From an uncultured Lachnospiraceae bacterium (GTDB taxonomy: Bacteria; Bacillota; Clostridia; Lachnospirales; Lachnospiraceae), in assembly GCA_910586315.1 (NCBI GenBank), contig CAJUIP010000049.1, positions 1-20,401 on the forward strand: a DNA stretch of 20,401 bases. The letters are read 5' to 3'. The notes under the pieces are model-generated. The model saw only the letters and a program-made list of their open reading frames with translations, was not told where the DNA came from and ran no database searches. Both the position numbers and the translations under genes were made by a program. Of this stretch, positions 15,036 to 20,401 are shown piece after piece (the first letter of the stretch is position 1; each line of letters begins with the position of its first letter).

Positions 15036-16560
15036 CATAAAAAAACTTATATGCAGCGGGCTGGCGTTCTGCCAGATCGTTTCCATGACCCTTGTGACGG
15101 CCTATGCGAGGCCTGACTGGCCTTCCGATGTGGGGATTCAGGCAGAGGCAGGAACCGTCATGGATGTGGATTCCGGGACGGTTATTTTCGGGCAGAACAG
15201 TCATGTAGAATATCCTCCGGCAAGTATTACAAAGATTCTCACAGCTCTTCTTGTATTGGAAAACGCGGACTTAAGTGATACGGTGACCTTTTCGGAAACG
15301 GCCATAAACAGTGTGGAGCCGGACAGTGGAAATAAATTAAGTCTGGTGGCAGGAGACACCATGACTGTGGAGGAATGTCTGTACTCCCTTCTTCTGGTTT
15401 CCGTAAACCAGTCGGCCAATGCTCTGGCGGAACATGTGGCGGGAAGCATCCCGGCTTTTGTGGATATGATGAATCAGAAATTAACGGAGTTAGGATGCAC
15501 GGAGAGCCATTTTGAGAATCCCTCAGGCTTAAACGGCGATACACAGAATGTATCTGCCTATGATATGGCAAAGATTGCATGTGCGGCGTACAGCAATGAA
15601 ACTCTTCTTAAAATCAGCTCAACCGTAAGTTATAAAATTTCCTCCACTTCCAATAACCCGGACGGCGTCACCATCCGCAATGAGCACCGTCTGGTAATTA
15701 CAGAGGATAGTTCCAGCGAATTTTACTGTCCTGAGGCGGTGGCAGGAAAGCCGGGATATCTGTTAAAAGCGGGAAATACACTGGTTACATACGGGGAAAA
15801 GGATGGAAGGCGTCTGGTTTCCGTTATCTTAAAAGGCAGTCCAAGACAGTATTTTGTGGACGGAAAAGAGCTTCTTCAGTTCGGCTTCAGCCGTTTTTAT
15901 AATGTGGATATTGCGGAAAACGAGACAAGATATGTAACGTGGGAGGAACCGGTGGAAATAAACGGCGTCTCCTATGCCCCCTCGGATCTTTATGTGGAGA
16001 CCGGACGTGTGATAACGCTCCCGAACTCTGCGTCCTTTGGAGATGCGGAGCTGTCGCTTGCGGAAATGCCGGAGGACCACCCGGTCAATGCTGTAGCTCT
16101 TCTCCAATATGTTTACAATGCAAGAAAAGTCGGACAGGCTTATCTGTGTGACCGGACCATTCCCGTGCCGGAGGAGACAGGAACTCCCGGTGAAGGGGAG
16201 AATTCCGGTGAAGGAGAGGGAAATGGTTTGGAAATGATGGAAATGACAACGACGGCGTCTGAGGCCAACGCTCCCGAGGGGGAGGCAGATGTGCCGGTTT
16301 CCGGGGATCCGAATGAGGAAAAATTACCGGGGACATTAAGAGAACTTCCACTTGTTCCTATGGCGGCTGTATTGGCTTTCCTTGTTCTGGCAGCGGGGAC
16401 GGGCTTCTGGATTCGCGAAAGCCGCAGAAAAGAGGCGGAGGCTCAGGCTCTGAGAAGAGAGCGCAGAAGGCAGCGGCTCAGGGAAGAGGGAGCCGGCGCG
16501 GAGGCCGAATTTGAGAGACTTATGGAGGAGAAAAGGAACAAAAACAGAGACCGGCGCTAG
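15025..16560 (+). CDS. D-alanyl-D-alanine carboxypeptidase, S11 family, with KPG in place of KTG
   Basis: S11 enzymes trim the terminal D-alanine of peptidoglycan stem peptides outside the membrane. Residues 1-28 look like a signal peptide. The catalytic S67-x-x-K70 (PASITK) and S126-V-N128 motifs are intact, but the third motif, usually KTG, reads K242-P-G in AGKPGYLLKAGNTLV. A beta-rich C-terminal domain follows, then an acidic Gly/Glu/Thr-rich linker (about 385-435), one membrane helix (about 440-462) and an Arg/Glu-rich cytoplasmic tail. It starts with GTG, 8 bases after AGGAGG, and overlaps the GIY-YIG gene. The TAG stop is the second to fourth base of a repeat element (16557-16588). Confidence 0.93.
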   Translation: MNRNIKKLICSGLAFCQIVSMTLVTAYARPDWPSDVGIQAEAGTVMDVDSGTVIFGQNSHVEYPPASITKILTALLVLENADLSDTVTFSETAINSVEPDSGNKLSLVAGDTMTVEECLYSLLLVSVNQSANALAEHVAGSIPAFVDMMNQKLTELGCTESHFENPSGLNGDTQNVSAYDMAKIACAAYSNETLLKISSTVSYKISSTSNNPDGVTIRNEHRLVITEDSSSEFYCPEAVAGKPGYLLKAGNTLVTYGEKDGRRLVSVILKGSPRQYFVDGKELLQFGFSRFYNVDIAENETRYVTWEEPVEINGVSYAPSDLYVETGRVITLPNSASFGDAELSLAEMPEDHPVNAVALLQYVYNARKVGQAYLCDRTIPVPEETGTPGEGENSGEGEGNGLEMMEMTTTASEANAPEGEADVPVSGDPNEEKLPGTLRELPLVPMAAVLAFLVLAAGTGFWIRESRRKEAEAQALRRERRRQRLREEGAGAEAEFERLMEEKRNKNRDRR

Positions 16561-16588
16561 TGTACTGACTCAATTACATCAGTACTAG
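16557..16588. repeat. 32-bp collapsed copy of the palindromic element
   Basis: It begins CTAGTGTACTGACTC and ends TCAGTACTAG, so the terminal repeats remain but the interior of the 165-bp element is gone. GGCGC before and GCGCC after extend the stem into the flanks. The first bases provide the dac stop codon. No T-run follows, so it is not a classical terminator. Confidence 0.75.
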
Positions 16589-16630
16589 AGCGCCTTGCGC
16601 CGGCCGAAAGGAGCGGATGGAGACGAGCGG

Positions 16631-17287
16631 TTACGCCACGGCGACATATCCGTACATCACCATGTAATGGCAGAAACTTCCTCCCATGACAAACAGATGG
16701 AAGATTTCGTGGGAACCAAAATTTTTATGTCGCGAGTTAAAAATCGGAAGCTTCAGCGCATATATGATGCCGCCGACGGTGTAGATAATGCCGCCGGCCA
16801 GGAGCCATCCGAAGGCGCCTGGTGTCAGGGCCCTTATGATCTGTCGGAAGGCGGTGACGCAAATCCAGCCCATGGCAATGTAGATGGCGGAAGAGAACCA
16901 TTTGGGACAGTTGATCCACAGGGCGTTGACAAGGATTCCCGCAGCCGCGATTCCCCACACAAGGGCCAGAAGGCGGTATCCATCCAGGTTTCCCAAAACG
17001 ATCAGGCAGATGGGCGTGTAGGTTCCTGCAATCAGAATGAAAATCATCATATGGTCAATTTTCCTAAGAAGCTTATTGACCTGCTCAGAAATATCGAAGG
17101 TGTGATATACAGTACTTGCCGTGTACAGGAGAATCATACTGACAATGAAAACGGCAAGGGCGGCCACATGAAGCCGGTCGGCATGGAAAGCGGCTTTTAT
17201 AAGGAGAGGGGCGGCGGCCAGAATAGCCAGCACCATTCCGATAAAGTGTGTCAGGGCGCTGCCGGGATCTTTTACATTTTGTTTCAT
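16631..17287 (-). CDS. Hemolysin III/TrhA-family seven-helix membrane protein (PAQR superfamily)
   Basis: The 218-residue protein has about seven hydrophobic helices and the PAQR metal-site pattern. SALTHFIG near the N-terminus comes first, then STVYHTFD, KIDHMMIFILIAGTYTP in the middle, and HEIFHLFVMGGSFCHYMVM at the C-terminus with H-x-x-x-H. Bacterial members are called hemolysin III or TrhA; B. subtilis and E. coli members have been linked to membrane energy and lipid homeostasis, and haemolysis is not a safe inference. The start at 17287 follows GGAGGT at the right distance; an upstream frame to 17332 would add an unlikely extension. It is the only minus-strand gene between dac and rluA, so it is transcribed alone. 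Confidence 0.92.
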   Translation of the reverse strand: MKQNVKDPGSALTHFIGMVLAILAAAPLLIKAAFHADRLHVAALAVFIVSMILLYTASTVYHTFDISEQVNKLLRKIDHMMIFILIAGTYTPICLIVLGNLDGYRLLALVWGIAAAGILVNALWINCPKWFSSAIYIAMGWICVTAFRQIIRALTPGAFGWLLAGGIIYTVGGIIYALKLPIFNSRHKNFGSHEIFHLFVMGGSFCHYMVMYGYVAVA

Positions 17288-17354
17288 AGTTATACCTCCA
17301 GTCTGAACGAATATGCCCGCTGACGCAGACATTGTTGATTTGCGGCTACTGTCC

Positions 17355-17412
17355 GGGCCTAAATGCCGCTTCGCGGCCCCGTTTTCGCACGTTCAGCGCT
17401 GAAGCGCTGAAC
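17355..17412 (-). other. Two strong hairpins in the 5' leader of the TrhA-family gene
   Basis: A perfect 10-bp inverted repeat, GTTCAGCGCT with AGCGCTGAAC, lies at 17391-17412 with a 2-base spacer. Next to it is GCCGC-TTC-GCGGC (17365-17377) within a larger GGGCC/GGCCCC pairing. On the minus strand both fall between the likely promoter and the start codon. Neither is followed by a T-run in that direction. Confidence 0.55.
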
Positions 17413-17477
17413 TTTCATAATAAAGAAATAAAAACCTTTATATATAGTTTTTAAAACTACTTTTCACGTTTGAATAT

Positions 17478-17506
17478 ACTATAACACTTTGAATGAAATT
17501 ATTCAA
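17478..17506 (-). promoter_or_regulatory. Possible sigma-A promoter of the TrhA-family gene
   Basis: On the minus strand TTGAAT (17501-17506) and TATAGT (17478-17483) are spaced by 17 bases. The same A/T-rich segment must also hold the rluA-family promoter in the other direction, which I could not pin down. An AT-rich stem (CTTTGAAT with ATTCAAGG) followed by seven T residues (17488-17515) overlaps it, and its role is unclear. Confidence 0.4.
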
Positions 17507-17550
17507 GGTTTTTTTGCTGTATAAAAAATTTCCATAGAGAGGAATTGCTT

Positions 17551-18243
17551 ATGCTTCAGATATTATATGAAGACAGGGATATCATCGTGTTAATCAAACC
17601 GGCCGGAACAGAGTCCCAGTCGGCCAGGCGGTTCGCGTCTGATATGGTCAGTGAAATAAAGAAACACCTGGTTATCAACAAGCTTTGCACACCGGGGAAG
17701 GAACCCTATGTGGCGGTTATCCACAGACTGGACAAGCCGGTTTCCGGCGTTATGGTCTATGGAAAAACGAAAAAAGCCGCTGCTGTTTTAAGCGGACAGG
17801 TACAGGATGGAAAAATGGAGAAGATCTATGAGGCTGTGGTTTGTGGAAAACCTGTGGATAATGTGGATAACTTTGTGGATTACCTGAAAAAATCGGTGGA
17901 TGGAAATTATTCACAGGTTGTGGAAAAGGGAATAAGGGATGCAAAACGGGCGGAATTATCCTATGAGACGGTGGAAACGAAGCTGACGGAGGAGGGAATC
18001 CTTACTCTGGTCAGAATCCGCCTGAAAACAGGGCGCCATCACCAGATCCGTGTTCAGTTCGCCGCCCATGGACTTCCCCTTTACGGAGATATCAAATACA
18101 ACCCCGGTTTTTCTGGAAAAGAGGGCGGTCTGGCTCTCTGCGCCGTGTCCCTGGCCTTTGACCATCCGGAGACGGGAAAACGGATGGAATTTACAAAAAA
18201 GCCCTCAGGAGGCATTTTTGAAAAATTTTACCAGGGCGAATAA
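17551..18243 (+). CDS. RluA-family RNA pseudouridine synthase
   Basis: The enzyme isomerises uridine to pseudouridine in rRNA or tRNA. The catalytic aspartate is D61 in the motif HRLDKPVSGVMVYGK, and the second RluA signature GRHHQIRVQFAAHGLPLYGD is at residues 161-180. There is no S4 domain, so it belongs to the short RluA/RluC-like group without one. At 230 residues its length is normal. ATG 17551 is preceded by AGAGAGG at 8 bases; the TTG at 17545 is not needed. The target nucleotide cannot be told from sequence. A possible sigma-E promoter for the next gene overlaps its last codons. Confidence 0.92.
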   Translation: MLQILYEDRDIIVLIKPAGTESQSARRFASDMVSEIKKHLVINKLCTPGKEPYVAVIHRLDKPVSGVMVYGKTKKAAAVLSGQVQDGKMEKIYEAVVCGKPVDNVDNFVDYLKKSVDGNYSQVVEKGIRDAKRAELSYETVETKLTEEGILTLVRIRLKTGRHHQIRVQFAAHGLPLYGDIKYNPGFSGKEGGLALCAVSLAFDHPETGKRMEFTKKPSGGIFEKFYQGE

Positions 18244-18267
18244 TCGAAAGGAATCGGCTCATACTAT
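18238..18267 (+). promoter_or_regulatory. Candidate sigma-E promoter of the ytvI-like gene
   Basis: GAATAAT (18238-18244) and CATACTAT (18260-18267) are 15 bases apart. Each differs from the sigma-E consensus at one specified position. It lies at the end of the pseudouridine synthase gene and about 35 bases before the expected transcript reaches the ytvI start. ytvI belongs to the sigma-E regulon in B. subtilis as I recall it. Confidence 0.5.
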
Positions 18268-18308
18268 CTGGTGTACAAAGGAAGTACAAATCAGAAACGG
18301 GTGATTCC

Positions 18309-19373
18309 ATGGTAAAGCCGCGCAGAAAACTGAAGAAGATTCTTTTTATATTGGGAATTACAGGGGCAGTCTACGGAGGATTCAAATATCTCCTGCCCCT
18401 TGTGATTCCTTTTTTGCTCGCTTATGGAGCCGCTTTGTGGATGCGGCCGTCGGTGCGGTTTTTTGAACGGAAATTAAAATTTCGGTTCCGGAAAAAGGAA
18501 TATCATCTTCCGGCCGCCCTCATTGGCGGGGCGGAGCTGCTTCTGGTCGGAGGACTTCTCTTTTTCCTCTTTTATTTTGGAAGCAGCAGGCTTCTCTCCC
18601 AGGCACGGCTTTTTGCCGACCGCCTTCCACAATGGATATCCAGGATGGATGTGGCCCTCACAGGATTCTGCAAAAGTCTGGAACAGAAATTTGATCTGCG
18701 GGACGGATATCTGGTGGAGCTTTCAAAAAGACTGGTTTTTGGCCTCAGGGAGGCGGCCAGGCAGTCTACCATGCCTCTTTTGATGAATAATTCCATGCTG
18801 GTTTTAAAGGGACTGGTGAAGGCTGTGATTTTTCTGGTGATCTTTTTTGTGGCGGTCCTGATGGTACTGCAGGAGATGGATGAGATTAGAGAGAAAAAAA
18901 GCCGCTCCTTTTTTCACAGAGAATTTTCCCTTATCAGCCGGAGGCTGGTTTCTGTGGGGAACGCATGGTTACGAACTCAGTTTATTATCATGGCAGTCAC
19001 ATCCCTTCTCTGCATTCTGGGTTTCTTTTTAATAGGAAACCCCTATTCCATCCTTGTAGGAATCGGAATCGGGCTTTTGGATGCGCTTCCGGTGTTCGGA
19101 ACCGGCTCTGTGCTGATTCCATGGGGGATTCTTCTTTTTGTCCGCCGTCAGTGGGGGAAGGGGGCTGTGGTTCTGGCTCTTTATGTGGTCTGTTATCTGG
19201 TGAGACAATTTTTGGAGGCCAGGATCATGGGAAATCAGGTGGGGCTTTCCGCGCTGGAAACTTTAATGTCCATGTATGTGGGTCTTGAGCTTTTCGGTGT
19301 GGCAGGATTTCTTCTGGGGCCCATCGGCCTTCTTCTCATTGAAGACCTGCTCGCCATGTATTGGGAAGAGTAA
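18309..19373 (+). CDS. ytvI: AI-2E/YtvI-family sporulation membrane protein
   Basis: The 354-residue protein has the UPF0118/AI-2E exporter architecture. An N-terminal pair of helices (about 10-45) and a third helix (about 70-95) come first, then a long soluble amphipathic segment (about 95-160), then a block of four to five helices. The latter contains the conserved LVGIGIGLLDALPVFGTGSVLIPWG stretch, read here from about 247, and a final GLELFGVAGFLLGPIG. This length and layout match the sporulation integral membrane protein YtvI. The transported substrate is unknown. The ribosome binding site is weak (GGGTGA). A candidate sigma-E promoter lies just upstream, in line with a mother-cell role. 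Confidence 0.85.
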   Translation: MVKPRRKLKKILFILGITGAVYGGFKYLLPLVIPFLLAYGAALWMRPSVRFFERKLKFRFRKKEYHLPAALIGGAELLLVGGLLFFLFYFGSSRLLSQARLFADRLPQWISRMDVALTGFCKSLEQKFDLRDGYLVELSKRLVFGLREAARQSTMPLLMNNSMLVLKGLVKAVIFLVIFFVAVLMVLQEMDEIREKKSRSFFHREFSLISRRLVSVGNAWLRTQFIIMAVTSLLCILGFFLIGNPYSILVGIGIGLLDALPVFGTGSVLIPWGILLFVRRQWGKGAVVLALYVVCYLVRQFLEARIMGNQVGLSALETLMSMYVGLELFGVAGFLLGPIGLLLIEDLLAMYWEE

Positions 19374-19493
19374 CATTTAATCACTCCGCTGATCAATCGG
19401 GGCCAGAGCCGCGGCAGCCTGTTGACTTCCGGCAGAGAGGGTATTAAAATAGGTGTGTTGAATTGTAACTCAAAAGAGAAAGCTGGAGAATGT

Positions 19494-20351
19494 ATGAAGG
19501 CAAAAATAATTCTGATGCTGGGAGTATTTTTCTGTTCCCTGTCATCGTCTTTTGTGAAACTGATGAACGCGCCCAGCTGTGTTTCCGCCACATACAGGCT
19601 GGGATGGACGGTGCTTCTTTTAACGCCGGTGGTGTTCGGAAGCAGTGAGAGACGGAAAGAGCTGCTTTCCTTAAAAAAACAGGACCTGGGCTTCTGCCTG
19701 CTGTCAGGAATTTTTCTGGCGCTGCACTTTTTTACCTGGTTTGAGTCCTTAAGTCACACTTCCGTATCCAGCTCCACCGTTTTGGTAAACACGGAAGTCG
19801 TATTTGCCGCTTTTGGGTACGTTCTGCTTTTTGGAAAAAGGTTAAAAAAGGCAGAGCTTTCGGCCATTGCCGTTGCTTTTGCCGGAAGCGTCATTATCGC
19901 CACAGCAGATAATGGCGGCGGAAGCGGCGCTCTTTGGGGAGATGTGCTGGCGCTGGCGGCGGCAGTCTTTTCCACGTGCTACACGCTGATTGGAACCAGA
20001 GAACGGAGCCGAATCAGTACCATGGTCTATACATATGTGCTGTACTGGGGAAGCTTCCTGGCTCTCTTGGCTCTGGACTTTGGAACCGGAACCAGGCTGT
20101 TTGGATATGAGCCTGTGAACTGGGTTATGAGCTTTTTGCTGGCGGTCTTCTGTACTCTTTTAGGACATAGTGTATTCAGCTGGTGCTTAAAGTATTTGAC
20201 GCCTACCTATGTAAGCACCGTTAAACTGGCAGGGCCTGTGTTTGCGTCTGTAATAGCTGTTTTCCTGTTTGGGGAAATTCCGGGTCTTATACAGCTTCTG
20301 GGGGCTGTGGTGGTGCTGTCCGGCGTATACCTGTATGCGAAAAGCTCCTAG
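19494..20351 (+). CDS. EamA/DMT-family permease
   Basis: A ten-helix transporter of 285 residues with two EamA halves (about 5-135 and 145-283). The first half has the SATYRLGWTVLLLTP and ALHFFTWFESLSHTSVSSSTVLVNTEVVFAA segments, and the second ends in TPTYVSTVKLAGPVFASVIAVFLFGE, the typical EamA close. It is not closely similar to the permease at 5516; its halves are divergent. ATG 19494 has GGAGAA about 6 bases upstream; an open frame extends to 19422 without a ribosome binding site. The TAG stop is contributed by the repeat element that begins at 20348. The substrate is unknown; amino-acid or metabolite export is typical of the family. Confidence 0.92.
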   Translation: MKAKIILMLGVFFCSLSSSFVKLMNAPSCVSATYRLGWTVLLLTPVVFGSSERRKELLSLKKQDLGFCLLSGIFLALHFFTWFESLSHTSVSSSTVLVNTEVVFAAFGYVLLFGKRLKKAELSAIAVAFAGSVIIATADNGGGSGALWGDVLALAAAVFSTCYTLIGTRERSRISTMVYTYVLYWGSFLALLALDFGTGTRLFGYEPVNWVMSFLLAVFCTLLGHSVFSWCLKYLTPTYVSTVKLAGPVFASVIAVFLFGEIPGLIQLLGAVVVLSGVYLYAKSS

Positions 20352-20401
20352 TGTACTGACTCGATTACATTTCGCCAAATGGCTTGCCTGAATTTCCATC
20401 T
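20348..20401. repeat. Third copy of the palindromic element, cut by the window end
   Basis: The 54 bases visible match positions 7116-7169 except for three changes (T to C and AA to GG), so this is the left end of another full-size copy. It begins CTAGTGTACTGA at the permease stop codon. The right end lies outside the window. Confidence 0.88.

Noticed and set aside
16557..16588. The 32-bp palindrome as an intrinsic terminator of dac
   Set aside because: The hairpin is present, but no T-run follows on either strand; it fits better as a shortened repeat element.
16595..17323. Long plus-strand frame opposite the TrhA-family gene
   Set aside because: Its product has no family features and mirrors the antisense of a well-conserved membrane protein gene that has a proper ribosome binding site.

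Overview
The window looks like the chromosome of an anaerobic, spore-forming gut Firmicute, most likely a member of the Lachnospiraceae (Clostridia). The evidence is a clostridial type I-C CRISPR-Cas locus, a SipL-type spore coat morphogenesis protein (SPOCS repeats plus LysM) behind a near-ideal sigma-E promoter, a YtvI-like sporulation permease, a Rex-type operator on an iron alcohol dehydrogenase gene, and strong AGGAGG ribosome binding sites. The genus is inference.

Positions 1-5475 form a defence region. The distal half of a type I-C operon (cas7c-cas4-cas1-cas2, genes overlapping or touching) runs into a leader and an array of 31 repeats and 30 spacers. cas3, cas5c and cas8c are expected to the left, outside the window. 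The leader-distal end has a mutated last repeat and directly abuts the C-terminal stub of an AbiEii-like toxin gene. Two spacers come from the same source sequence but differ in length by 2 nt.

Positions 5476-7656 hold small accessory genes: an EamA permease made of two very similar halves, a short unidentified hydrophobic reading frame, a GNAT acetyltransferase, a 165-bp palindromic repeat element, and an orphan HicB-like antitoxin with a consensus promoter. A bidirectional terminator separates hicB from the convergent Fe-alcohol dehydrogenase gene.

Positions 7700-20401 are mostly housekeeping and sporulation genes: Fe-ADH, CbiK chelatase, a PrcB-domain lipoprotein, serine acetyltransferase overlapping a TtcA-like PP-loop protein, SipL, a GIY-YIG protein overlapping a D-Ala-D-Ala carboxypeptidase with an altered third motif, a hemolysin III/TrhA membrane protein, an RluA-type pseudouridine synthase, a YtvI-like permease and a second EamA permease.

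The least expected pattern is a repeat family present at 7116-7280, 16557-16588 and 20348-20401. Each copy starts with CTAGTGTACTGA exactly at the 3' end of a plus-strand gene, and the repeat itself supplies that gene's stop codon. One copy is full length with a two-hairpin centre, one has collapsed to 32 bp, and one runs off the window.
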